64,000 nt of DNA, taken from the NCBI GenBank assembly GCA_038025085.1, contig CM076147.1, forward strand, positions 42,988,766 to 43,052,765, read 5' to 3'. The position numbers and the translations under genes were made by a program. This DNA is from Tetragonia tetragonoides (taxonomy: Eukaryota > Streptophyta > Magnoliopsida > Caryophyllales > Aizoaceae). Numbering within the stretch: the first letter of the stretch is position 1; every line of letters starts with the position of its first letter. The notes beneath the pieces are model-generated. The model had not been told where the DNA came from and ran no database searches. It saw only the letters and a list, made by a program, of their open reading frames with translations. This document shows, in pieces, positions 34,974 through 46,848 of this stretch.

Positions 34974-35027
<54 letters not shown>
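34974..35027. repeat. (CT)n microsatellite
   Basis: About 54 bp of nearly pure CT dinucleotide with one interruption, inside the TIR element. Long-read or family-level length variation is likely. No coding role. Confidence 0.95.
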
Positions 35028-36099
35028 GTCAATAACTTGGTTTCTTCAATTTTTGCAGGTCGAAATTGCACTATCGTGCCAGCTAAAGCAGAGGAGGAAG
35101 GGAAATGGGGTAAGTTTTGGTGGGTGAAAAATGGACCTATGACGTGGCAAACTGAATGAGCGACACGTGGCAACCAAAATTACATTTGAGGGGGAAAAGG
35201 TGAATAAATAAGGGGGGAAACATTTGACAAAAAGGAGGAAAAAACACACTAAGGAATCGCCCAAAGTACCCCAAATTCTGAAAATTGTTAATCCCAAAAT
35301 AATTATCCCAGCCATTATATGCTTGAGTGAAGAACTCCGGCCAGTTAGCGAATAACTCTGGCGAAGGTCGCCGGCGACCAAAATTTTCCGACGAAGCTCG
35401 ATTATCTGTTTTCTTTGGTTGTATGTTTGAGAAACTTTGTTTTGTTTCAACCAAACTCCGGTGACGACGACGATTAAGTTTCATTAATTGAGTACCTCAT
35501 TAGTTTTAGAGATTAAAACTATCCTTATATTCATGTCAAATGGATCAAAATATCTTTTGAAACAATTGATGTAATAACTGCTTAATTGAAAATCCGATTA
35601 GTTGTGAAGCAATGTGTGGAGATTTTGATGAAGAAGATGAATGAAGAGAGAGAAAGCAAGAAATTTTTCCGTTAATTGTTTAGTAACAAACAGAGTTTTA
35701 TTTTTTTCCTAGTAACAAAGTGAGTGAAATATTGTTGATATTGTGATAAGATAATTGGCATTGTAGCATATAATTTCCTAGTAAAAAGACGTATATGTGA
35801 ATGGTTGTTGAAGTGACTTAATTTATTAGTAATAACCTGATATTGATTTCTATCAATTTAAGAATGATCCTATTTGTAAGTAGTGACCTCCGTCTCGACG
35901 TCACCGGAGTTGTTCAGGCTATTTCCAGTCGTGCTTCCACTAGATCGCCGGAGTATTTTGGTTAGGTGGCCCGAGTTCTTCTAATAGATCGCCCCGCCGC
36001 CGATTCGAAACTAGTTCCCCCAACCCTAATATTTTTGGGGTTTAGAAACACTTCGCCGGAGTTCTTCAAAGCTTAGACACACTTTGCAGGATTAAATTG

Positions 36100-36205
36100 G
36101 AGCTGGCCGGAGTATATCGGAGGTGGCCGGAGAATTTCGGAGGTCGTCGGAGTATTTCGGAAGTCGCTGGAATTTTTTGAAGGTCGCCGGAGTTCTTAAA
36201 TCTGA
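36100..36205. repeat. short tandem repeat, gtcgccggagtatttcgg-like
   Basis: Four to five diverged copies of a unit of about 24-27 bp, built on 'ggccggagtatatcggag', lie in tandem. Related 'cgccggag' phrases are scattered from about 35900. It lies inside the 34050-36737 element and is clearly richer in GC than its surroundings. Confidence 0.75.
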
Positions 36206-36737
36206 AACTCTATTAAGTTCCCCAACCCTTCTAATTATTGTGTTTTAATTTCTCCAAAAACATAAACACTAAAGATTTGATGTTTCCCCCCAAATAATAT
36301 GTTATACTTTAAATTTTGAACCAAAAAGGTTTGAAATTCAAATGAAAATAGAGTAAAAATATTTTACTTTTATTTTTTAATGGCTTTGTTCCCAACCAAT
36401 AGGAAAATGAAAATGAATGTATGATACACTCCATGTATCACATTCATTTTCCGTGAAAAATTTAAGGAAAGGTAGTTGTATAGGAATTCAAGTCAACTAG
36501 GAAAATAAGAAAAAATAGAAGAAAAGGCCAAAAATAGAAAAAAAAATGATGGAAATTAAAAAAAAAAAAAAAGAGGGTGAAAACTGGGTTTAGATACAAG
36601 ATTCTCATAAATCCCGATTTTGTAGGTCAATCTGCACTTTTGACGTTTTTTTTTAATACTTTAGTGACGCATCTCGTTTTTAATATACTTTAATGTCCAA
36701 AGGGTATCATTTAATATACCAATTTGGTCAATTGGGG

Positions 36738-37103
36738 CTAAGTAAACTGAGTTTTTTTTTTTTTTTTTTTTTTTTTTCCGCCATGCATTTATATATGCTA
36801 CAATATTTACAACAAATACTTCTTTCATCTGAAGATAAAAATCGGTAGCTATTTATTGTGAAATTTAAATAAGATTTAACTATAAAAGGGGATTTTTTTC
36901 AACTAAAAAAAATTTAAATTGATGCAACTTGTAAATTCAAGTTGAACAATGTTTTCAGAAGTGAAGGATGTAAGAATCAAGAGATGCTCCAGTAATAAGG
37001 AGTATTGCCCTCCAACCATAAGATTAAGGATTTGATTCTTATCATGATCTGTGCGCTTCTTCCAGACTCCCAGCACCAAAAAAAATGAATCAAGGATGTG
37101 GGA
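36738..37103. other. 3' flank of the first GT61 gene
   Basis: A T-run of about 26 bp (about 36753-36778) is followed by AT-rich sequence up to the GT61 stop. It probably includes the 3' UTR of the GT61 gene. I see no other gene. Confidence 0.4.
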
Positions 37104-38998
37104 TTATCCCAAGAGCTCCAAAGCTTCAACAAGAGCACCCTTGAGTCTAGGTATATTGATTCTAAAATTTTGTTTGTCAATGTACACATCCTTGACAGCT
37201 CTGTACCCTTTAGCCCAAATTGCTGATGGATCAGAAATAACCGGATCACTTGGCCCATACAAATCATAAAGTGATGTTTCATTGGGTTCAACAATGTACC
37301 CCATGTACTTTAAGCCCATATCAACTGCAGGCCTACCAAAGTAATATTCAGAAGCCCATTCAAGGCCCAAAGGCACAATCTGGATCACCACAGCCCCATT
37401 GGGCAGAAAAACTTGGTTTGTTAACCCAGCCCCATGAACCCCAATCATTATGTCACATGAGTTCACAATCTGGGCAAATTGGTCCAACTTTGACATTTCA
37501 TTGGGCCAGGCCCTATGGACTTGGAAGCCCAATTGCTCCATCATTTTGACCATATTAGCTTCATTGAGAAAACTCCTTGATTGTTGACGAGATAAAAGAA
37601 GCAGCTTTGGTTTTTTAGGATTCAAAGTGCTCTCTACCTTCAGATTGTAGGAATCCCTTAGGAAATGCCTGAAGCTTGCAATAGTGTGCTCTCCTGGTAT
37701 TTCAGTGCTATTCACTGCTAGATTGCCGTGGTACCTACATGTTTATGCAAATCGGTCAGGATGCACATTTCGCGACTAACTCCTCCATGAGGGCCCAGGG
37801 CAGGGTTCATGGGGGCGCCTAGAGGGAGCGTAATCCCTTTTTAATAAACTAAATAAGACCTCAAGATTTAGGTGTAATAGTCTAATAGTTGTGACTTCTT
37901 TAAGATTATCAAATGGCAAATAACATACTGTCCATAGTTTTATAGCAAGACTATTCTGCACAACTCAAAAGGTCCAATAACCAAAAAATCCAAAATACAA
38001 GAGTCATAGAGGATTACCTGAGTCCAACAACAGCAGCTGGAAAACAATGGACTGTTTCATCAGCATCTGCATCAATGATATCATAGTGCGACAAATGCTT
38101 AAAAATCCGATTGAATTTCCTGACCCATCTTGCTCTATAATCAGTGATGACAAATTGCACTAGAGATCCAAAATGTCGGCTTGTGATGAACAAAGGGATT
38201 ATAACCTCATTAAAATCATGAAAAGTGTTTTCTGTAAATCCACCAAATGAGAACACTAAAGCAGGAACATTATGTGTAAACTGACAAGCAGGAGGCTTAA
38301 TGCTGCTGATATTTCCATGCAGTATATGTACTGGTGACACACGGTCCATGGCGTTTTCGTCTTCTCTTCTTGCATATGGCTTGATTGTTCTTTTGGTGGG
38401 TGGATTATGATTACGAGATGGTACATAAATGGTTAGTGATTGCTTGTCAAAAATCACTGGTTTGCTTATCACACATTCTTCACTGTGTAAATCAGAGCTG
38501 CAAGAAAATCCAGTTGATTTGAACTTCATCAAATCTTTCCCTGATTGAGCATATATAGATATAGCAGTTATAATTTCATTTGAATAAAATCTAGATTAAT
38601 TAGCATGAAATTGTCTAGGGAGTTTTGTAGTAAAAAGATCTGATTAATTAGGGGAAATTAATGATTACTGATTATTCACATACCTCTGACTAATCTGCTC
38701 AACTGTAGTTTGATTGATTCTGGCTCTGCCCCTTCAAAGGGAAGATTAATTCCCATGTAAAAACTATGGCGCCCTTCATTGTCATAAATAAAGTCAGTTC
38801 AATTGCTTACAGTCATCAATTATAGAACAAATGTAACAATAAACCGATAAAAGTTGCGAACTTACATGATCCATTTATGGAGCTAGAAAATGAATCTTGA
38901 ATGAAGACAAATACCAGAAAGAAGATTACTATAGCATTGCAAATTAGAAGCTTCCTGATTGTGATTGGTTCTTTCTTCACATATCGTCCGGAATGCAT
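37104..38998 (-). CDS. GT61 family glycosyltransferase, copy A
   Basis: Four exons: 38866-38998, 38684-38773, 38018-38540 and 37104-37734. GT-AG, 1377 nt, 458 aa. It is a type II Golgi-membrane protein by its layout: a short basic cytosolic tail, one hydrophobic anchor (about residues 17-36, LLICNAIVIFFLVFVFIQ), a stem, then the catalytic domain. The GT61 (DUF563) landmarks are PPACQFTHNVPALVFSFGG, ENTFHDFNEVIIPLF and, near residue 348, GVHGAGLTN. Plant GT61 enzymes add arabinose or xylose to xylan or beta-1,2-xylose to N-glycans; this clade resembles the EOGT-/POMGNT2-like or xylan-arabinosyltransferase (XAT) group. The exact donor and acceptor cannot be read from sequence. It is a tandem duplicate of the gene at 40152-44509. 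Confidence 0.92.
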
Positions 38999-40151
38999 CC
39001 TTCAAATATTCCTACCCGATCCGCCCGACTGCCGCCCTTTAGTTATAACTAATTTCCTATCAAAAAAGAATAATTATAACTAATTTTGAAGTAATGAGGA
39101 ATTTCGGAAATTTTGTGAAAATGCAAAAGGCTTGTATTGCTTCGAATGGCTTCAAAATACTTTGAAAAGTATATTCTTTTTCACTTTTCCCTTCAAAATT
39201 CTCACTTTGAAAAGTATAGTCTAAGAAGAAGGCTTCTATTGCTTCCAATGGCTTTGAAAAGTACTTATTCTTAGCATGTTCTTCAAGTCAGATATGGTGA
39301 TATTATATTACCAAGAAAGAAATGAAACATTTAATGCCCATCTGAATCTGTGCTGTTTATGGTTTAACTTATAAAATTTCATTATTTTTCTATGATTTAG
39401 CATTTCAATCCGATTTGGAATTTTATATGTTAATCCTACATACTAGTACAGCATGTTACAGTACTTGTTTCCTCAAGTTCTTTACCTTTTTTCAGCTGGA
39501 AACTTCATTCATTCAACATTATCCCAGTGCCTCCAAAGGGGCTCCCGCCTAGGCAGGGTAAGGCGGGGCGGTTGTAAACTTCCAAAGCCAAAGTTCTTTG
39601 GTAGAAATAATATCATTAATCTCATAACCTGCACCGGATTGAATTGCCTGTGTGCTTCCTTTGTACTAAAAATACAATAAATAGGAAAAGCTACTGTATC
39701 ATTGCTACTCCCTCGTGCGAGTTAGCACTGTTGCTAGCTAGTTTGCTACTGCATACTGTCTTAGGACATGCTAAATAATACCGAGACATCTAATGTAAGC
39801 CAATGTACTTAATACAGAGTGACCCTGTTGCGAGGCGAAGTAATGACATTGCAAGTGTAAAAAGAATGATATCTCAAGTCTCAACTGTTGCGAACAGAAT
39901 AGCTTACTGTATTATATATGCTAAACCAATATTGGAGGGTTTGAGACAGTGAACGTGTAAAACCACGCAAATTCATCTATTTACAGCAACTCTTGTTCTG
40001 CAATCCAGTATCTCCTGAGAACACATGTTACAATCCAAAATACAATTCATTCAGAACAATAGTGGTGAATAGAGCTTCTATTCCCAAACAATGCTGCTAC
40101 TGATCAATTTACAACTGCACGAGAATACATATACTCTCAAAATCAGAGAGG
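38999..40151. other. intergenic region between the two GT61 genes
   Basis: About 1.15 kb, AT-rich, serving as the upstream region of copy A and the 3' flank of copy B. It contains a short locally repeated phrase, 'gctt(c/t)g/caatggctt' with 'gaaaagtat' (about 39130-39265). No gene is seen. Confidence 0.4.
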
Positions 40152-43100
40152 TCATGATAGTGATTGTGATTCTGATTCTGATTGTGATTGTCCCAAGAGC
40201 TTCAAAGCTTCAAGGAGAGTTCCCTTGAACCTGGCTAGGTTGATTCTGAAGTTTTGCTCGTCGACATATGCTTTCTTAACAGCTTGATACCCTTGGGCCC
40301 AAATAGACGCAGGATCAGACACAATGGGATTGTCTGGTCCATAGATTTCATACAGCGAGGTCTCATTACGAAGAACCTTGTACCTCAAGTACTTCAAGCC
40401 AATGCCAGGAGCTGGTTCACCGAAGTAGTAATCTGAAGCCCAGTTTAGGCCCAAGGGCACGATCTGAATCATCACCGCACCAGTGGGAAGAAACAAAGCG
40501 TTGGTGAGCCCAGCCCCATGCGCCCCAACCATGATGTCACATGAGTTTACAATTTGGGAAAATTCGTCCAAACTCGATGTTCCATTGGGCAAGGCTCGAT
40601 AAACTTCAAAGCCTAATTCCTGTTCCATCATCTTCACCATCTCATCTTCATTGAGAAACATTCTTGATCTTTTACGAGAAAAGAGAAGTAGCTTTGGCTT
40701 TTGCAGATTCAGCTTGGTCTTTACCTTCACGTTATAGGTGTTCCAAAGAAATTCCCTAAAGCTTGCCATTGTGTATCCCTCAGGAACTTCACTGCTCTTC
40801 ACTGCAAGATTGTCATGGTACCTACATGAATTAATTGAAGTGCTCTTATTAAGCATCCTTATGCAAAAACCAGCTCACAGTTAAATGTATCGGATATCTC
40901 TAGCAACTGATACTCGAGCAAAAAAGGCCAGGGTTCTAATATGTCAGTTAGATGAAGTTTCATTTCTGGAGTATCCTATTATGAAAACTGAACGAAAGAA
41001 CAAAATACTTATCTTAGGAGGCAACAGAACAATTTTGTCGAGGTTTAATTTAGAGCACACTAACAAAACACAGGGTAATATGAGATTTACTGACAATAAG
41101 GAGAGTTGAAAAGATGGAGTATTATATTATACTCCATTATTAGTGATTCCACTGGCAGGGGAAAACAGAAAACAAGTCATCAATATGCATTGTGGCCTTG
41201 TGGGGTTAGGGGTACATACTCTACTACGCTCTTTAACCTTTATGCAAATATGAACCCTAGAAATCGCAAGCCAAGACGCAAAAAAATAAAGTTTACTGCT
41301 CAAATTTGACAATTTTCCATGACTTTTTTGGACAATGTGATTTTCATTTGGAGAGGAGGGAGTAGACGCTGCTTTATTAACGATATGAATATGAACTCCA
41401 AATATCGCAATTTTACAGTAGGAAACCTATCTAATAATTGATCCCCCGCAACCAAGTTTTTACCTGGCACATGTTAATGGTGTACCAAATGAAAAGAAAG
41501 AAAGAAAGAAAGAAAACAGTTGTCAGAAGGATAATGCTTTGAAGTGTTACCTGAGCCCAACAACAGCACCAGGAAAACAGTGAACTGCTTGATTTCCATC
41601 TTCAGCAACAATCGGCTCAAAGGAGGACAACTGATTCACGACCCTACTATACTTCACTGCCCACTTACTTCTATACTCGGTGAAGACAAACTGCAACTGA
41701 GATTCAAAATGCTGGCTGGTGAGGAACAATGGAATTACAATTTCGTTAAAGGCATGAAAAGGATTTTCCAAGAATCCTGCAAATGCGAACAACAGAGCTG
41801 CTACTCTGTGTGTAAATTGACAAGCCGGAGGGTTGGTGATGTTCTCTGCTCCAATGACTATTTGCACAGGCGCAACAATTTCCATAGCACTAGGGTCTTC
41901 CCTTCTTGGATATGGCTTAACAAACCTTTTGGTTGGCTGCTTTTGGTCATCGGATGGCACATAAATAGTCAGGGATCGCTTGTCAAATATAATAGGTTTG
42001 CTTATTACGCATACTTCTGTGTAGTTGTTTACATCGCATGCAAATCTGGTGGCTTCGAACTCAGCTAGATCTTCCCCTGATCAAATTATGCAGCAATTAC
42101 AAGCCTGAAGTTAGAAATTTCTCCTTGGAAATGTTAGCTACTCATACAGAAATATATTTTTAGCTACGTATTCTGCTATAATGTATTTACAGCAATATAC
42201 TTTGCAGTCTTCTACATTTAGATTTCTAGATACATTCGGAACACAGTAATCAATACCGGATAAAATAGCTACATAAAAGTAAATACTCTCTCCGTTCTGC
42301 AGCTAATAGTTCAAATTGCATTTTAACAACTATGATTATTTAATGGAGTGTCCATTTGTTATTTATTGAATAGCATTTCACTTCTATTAAAAAATGGCTA
42401 AGAGTCAAAGCTCAATACACCCATGAGTTAAAACTCAACAGACAACAAGAGGCAAAGCTTGAAGCACCCATAAGCTGCACAACACAGCCACAAGCTCAAA
42501 TGCTCAATACACCCATGAGTTGAAACTCAACGACACCAAGAGCAAAACCCCAAACACTCTGAGAATAGAGACAACCACGTATTAGATACAACTAAACAAG
42601 GCCAGAAACGCATAATTTGCGGAACACTTAAAATGTCGAGGCTTCACAGTTAACAGTCTTAACACAAACAAGGATTGAACCTCACAAAGTCCAAAAACCA
42701 CCTAACGGTCATTGCTGAGTGCCCACAAAAAAAAAAAAAGTAACTGAGTAATGACCTCGAATTCTATCTCAAGGAACAAAAGTTTCAGGATCTCTGCCAT
42801 GTTTCCCGTTGTTCAAGTTACGGGAATAGCTGCTCATTAACTGGGAAGTGATTCAAAAAGTGGTTAATTTTTTACTATTCTTCACATGAAAGAGGTTAAA
42901 CGTACACTGAGGCAGTAATGACCGCATCATTCTGAGATCTACAGGTAAACTAAAACTAAACTAATATTAATGGTACTAATACAACAAGAAAGAGACAACA
43001 ATTGCGCCCAAAAGGGAAGATAAGGAAAAAATCCAGACGTGTGGACAAAAAGTACTCCTATTTGCATTATGTATTATTAGTACCAAAATAACGTGGCATC

Positions 43101-44509
43101 TGCTTAAAGCTGCTTTCAGCTTTTCCAGTCAGAGTTATAGAAACTGGGGTGCACTATATTCTAGTAAGATTATTCAATTAGGGGCTTAATCTTCCTCTTG
43201 TTTTCCCTTAAAATCCTCCACAACTTGTGCTAATTTTCAGTAGTCGGTCCACTTTTCCTGCTCTTCTTTTTCTCCCCCAAGAAGAAAAGGCTCAATCACA
43301 CTATTGACTAACTCTCACAACAATCCCAAAATGGTGGAAGAAAATTAAGATTACATAAACAAGAAAAAACTAAAGTGCTACTAGGCCACCGAAGTGGTTA
43401 CCACGGCTTTATTTAGCCACCCAAATATAAAATGGTCTTGTTTGGCCACGGAAAATTAAGATTACATAAACATGAAAATGAACACAGAATATAAACAAAC
43501 ATAAACAGAAAACCGGATAAAACTAATCTAAACTACTAGTAGCATTATAGGAGTAGAACATAGTCTGAACTGGAAAACTAGTACTCAGTTTTTTCAAGTA
43601 AAGAACATATCTTTCTCATTGAAATTTTCAGGGAAAAGCAAAATTAAAATTGGGAATATGGTTAAAAGCATAATTTTTAACGAATAAAATAGTAAGAAAA
43701 AATTAATCCTTAATCACAACTTAACGAGTTCCAATTAGAAACTAATACATGTTAAGTTTCTAATTAAATATAGTGGAGTACTTCATATCAGAGAGAATGC
43801 TAGCCCCTCGTACGGAATGATATCAAACTCAACCAGACAACCATCATGTGCCAATCAAGTAAAGATAAAAACTTTACCAAATTTTATTTTTTGCATATTG
43901 CTCAATCAAACAAGAACACAATGAAAACTGGAAAGGTCATTAGATATTCAAAGACTCAGCATCAAGTTTGCCACAACAAAATCCAATTGCATACTGGAAA
44001 AAAAGTTAAATGGAATCAAAAAGCAGATTGGCACACATTTGAAATCATAAACAATCATTGTTCATCATCATCATCATCAAAAGAACAAGTTCAAATCTTT
44101 TCATTTGATAATAATCACAAAATCCAGAATGCATATTATAATTACAATAATAGAAATACAGCCAAAATGTAAAAAAGCATTTGATTTTTCACTACTGACC
44201 TCTAACTAGTCTCCTCAGTCTCAAATGTACCTTGTTTAGCTCCTCCACTTCAGTCTCTCTCCTCTCCCCAAAATTGCCCTGCCCTCCATCACCAAAACCC
44301 TCTGTACCAAAAACCAGAAATCATACAATAAATCACTCAAATGACAAACAAATCACCATAATTTATCACCCCATGAAAGAAAAGAGACATGAAAACTTAC
44401 CAGAATAGTATGAAAATGAACCTCGGTAGTGAAGCAAGAAGAGCAGAAGAATGAAGATGGGCATAATAGTAAAAATCATCAGCCTCTTAATTGGATCCTT
44501 TTTCTCCAT
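40152..44509 (-). CDS. GT61 family glycosyltransferase, copy B
   Basis: Four exons: 44401-44509, 44200-44301, 41551-42076 and 40152-40821. GT-AG, 1407 nt, 468 aa. Exon order and intron phases (1, 1, 2) are the same as in copy A, but intron 2 is 2.1 kb. The N-terminus has a basic tail and one membrane anchor (about residues 11-27). GT61 landmarks are PPACQFTHRVAALLFAFAG, NPFHAFNEIVIPLFLTSQHF and GAHGAGLTNALFLPTGAV. The C-terminus adds a Ser/Gln/Glu-rich tail (SQSESESQS) absent from copy A. It likely acts in the Golgi on wall polysaccharide or glycoprotein; the substrate is not determinable here. Sequence divergence between the copies is considerable, so the duplication is not recent. Confidence 0.92.
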
Positions 44510-45250
44510 CTTTTGCCTTCTTCACACTGATTATAATTATAAATAATTATAGTAATGACATAAAAATGTAACAATTATGAGAAATTTTGAACAACTTCTT
44601 CAATTGGCTCCTCTAATTTGTAGTGTCTGTTTAACAGTCTCACTCAAAAAAAAAAAAACAAAAACAAAACTTGTAGTGGTCTGTCTTTGCTTGGCTTCTT
44701 CTATAACTGTCGGCATAAGAAACCCTTCTCTCTAAAAAATTGAAAAGAAAAACCTTATTTTTTTCAATAAAAAATCCAACAACAACCTAATAAGTTTGAG
44801 TATTGTTGGGTGTTATAAGTTATAAAGGGAGGTTTTATTGAGTAGTATATAATGGGGAGCATAGAGACACTAAAAAGAAGTTAAGTTGTTTAATAATAGG
44901 AATAGTTAATAAACCCCACCATTCAAAGCTGTGGCCCTGCCCAATGCGGCAAATGCCCATGCATTGATACTGCTTAATTACACTCGATTTTGGTAAGAGA
45001 CTAAGATTGTACTGCCCCTGTAAGGTTAAAAGATTTAAACTTGTTTAAGAAAGGGATTTGGTAGGTGGTTAAAACTTAAATGTAGTTGAGATGCTTTTTA
45101 ATGTTCATATTGCTTTCTTGTTTGCCCTCATTTAAAGCTCAACTGCGGTAGCTGTAAATGTGGGTCCTTTATTGTTGTATTTTATTTTGCCAAATCAGAC
45201 CTTGAACTACACTATGGAGGTACTAAATACTTCAAATTTTTTTTTTTTTT
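44510..45250. promoter_or_regulatory. upstream region of GT61 copy B
   Basis: AT-rich DNA upstream of the ATG at 44509. A candidate leader with 'ctctct' is present near 44730. No coding sequence is seen. Promoter role is inferred from position. Confidence 0.35.
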
Positions 45251-45259
45251 TTTTGATAA

Positions 45260-45793
45260 GAATGATGCTAGCTGCAGTCTTACCATGAGGCTGCAAATTA
45301 CAACCTCACTCTTACAAGTCGACACGTGTCAAAATTCATTTTTTCTCTCCTTTTTTCTTTTCTTTTGGGATTCACTATTCCCATTTTAAGGTGTTTTTTG
45401 GGGTTCATCATTTCCATCTTAAGATTTTCTTTTTTATTTTGGGGGTTTTGGGGTTCACCATTCCCATATTAGGGTTTTCTTTTTGGGTTTTTGGGGGGTT
45501 TTGGGATTCACCATTCCCATCTTAGGGTTTTCTTTTTGGGATTTTGGAGGTTTTTGGGTTCATTCTTCCCATCTTAAGGTTTTATTTTAAAAAAAACGAC
45601 GGCGAAGCTGTCGGAATTAATGATGTAGTTGCCGGTAAAAATAATTGATCAAATTTCAGTTAAGTAAACATGAGTATGGTGGAGAGAGAGTGAGTTTATT
45701 GTAAAAAGCCACAACTTTTGAGGAAGTTGTACACATGTCAGCTTGTGAGGTGAGGCTGCAAATTGCAACCTCAGGTTGCAGCTAGCAGCCTTC
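45260..45793. mobile_element. Mutator-type MITE, second family
   Basis: A 534-bp element. The left end begins gaatgatgctagctgca and the right end complements gaaggctgctagctgca; the inverted similarity continues for about 60 bp through 'gaggctgcaaattacaacctcac' and 'acaagtcgacacgtgt'. The 9-bp target duplication ttttgataa is perfect at 45251-45259 and 45794-45802. The interior holds three to four tandem diverged units of about 55-65 bp built on 'ttgggattcaccattcccatctt' (about 45365-45585). No ORF. Confidence 0.88.
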
Positions 45794-45802
45794 TTTTGAT
45801 AA

Positions 45803-46770
45803 TTAAGCCTTCGTTTTTGATAATTAAGTCTTCTTTTGATTACAAACTAACAAAACTTCTTCAAGATATAGAAGTTTACAAAGAATGCTACAAAAACTTG
45901 TAATATCATTACACGTTATATTTCCCACCTTTAAGAAAAGGTTGAGCACAACGAAAAAATAATCTAAACACTTCAAATGATCTACATCAAAAGATGCAAA
46001 ACAACTACTTACAGCCAATCAATTAAGTCATGCACTATGAATAATCTCTGTTTTACTAAACTATCCACTATCACATTTGCACTCCTCTTATTCACAATTT
46101 TAGTTTATGTCACCCCTCTTTTGTGTGTCTTATGAAGTTCAAATCAAATTGAGCATTGATTGACATGATTCTCTATGTTTTCCCCCCCTTTTTTTTGATA
46201 GAATTACCATGTTTTCCCTTGGCATAAGTTGAATTCTATTACTCGTATTTGTCTTTAATTAGGAGAGAAAAATAATGCAAGCACAATGCTACAATGCTCT
46301 AATCATGTAGGTAAAAGATCAGATTTAGTTAAACATGTAGGCCATGCCAATTTGCTCAATTAATAAAGCTGGCCATTATTGATTTTGGATTAATGCATTC
46401 TACTATTTCATCCAAGTCCATATTCAAATAGAGAATCGATACTCAATCCAACTTTTTTTTGCCTTTACCCTAACGTGTATAATCCGACTGCGTCACCAAT
46501 GAGCGGCTTTAATTTCCCAGCTGATATATATTATATCGGAAAATGTTTGGTTATTAGTATGTTATCCATTATTTAATCATGCGGCTACAATGATTTTCTG
46601 GATCGGAGTAATTCAGGTACACATAAATTTTTATTAGTAGAATAAATATGGTCCGATTTAGTGGGACTAGAAATAAAAGCATCACATAATATATTGTGTT
46701 TGCTAAAGTTTTCATTAGCTGGAATTTGTTTGGTAGCACTTCCTACTTTGATTGTAATCATCCTTATATA
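45803..46770. other. intergenic region, no gene seen
   Basis: AT-rich spacer between the MITE and the LINE 3' end. Short echoes of 'cttcttttgataattaag' just right of the MITE (45790-45840) suggest local duplication. I see no coding sequence. Confidence 0.4.
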
Positions 46771-46804
<34 letters not shown>

Positions 46805-46848
46805 TTGGTAATCCAGCTCAAGCAATATATTAAGACTAATCAAAAGGA

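Larger units (their letters stand above)
34050..36737. mobile_element. 2.7-kb TIR element carrying a GRF zinc-finger ORF
   Basis: Facing inverted repeats of about 130-150 bp: left about 34050-34200, right about 36588-36737. Shared blocks in order are ccaattgaccaaattggtat, 'attaaatga-accctttg', 'attaaaaacgagatgcgt', 'aaagtgca-attgacctacaaaa' and 'cgg-at'. Flanks ctaggtaaa (34041-34049) and ctaagtaaa (36738-36746) differ at one base and fit a 9-bp Mutator-type target duplication. No transposase is present. The interior holds the small GRF-finger ORF (34501-34814), a CT microsatellite and a GC-rich repeat (36100-36205), so it looks like a cargo-bearing non-autonomous element. Confidence 0.8.

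Noticed and set aside
35046..35484. Frames of 115-134 codons on minus inside the TIR element
   Set aside because: No recognisable domain and low-complexity composition; may be captured genic DNA but cannot be supported as a gene.
43846..44172. 108-codon frame on plus in GT61-B intron 2
   Set aside because: Lys/Asn/Ser-rich AT-driven frame with a (atc)n run; no family resemblance.
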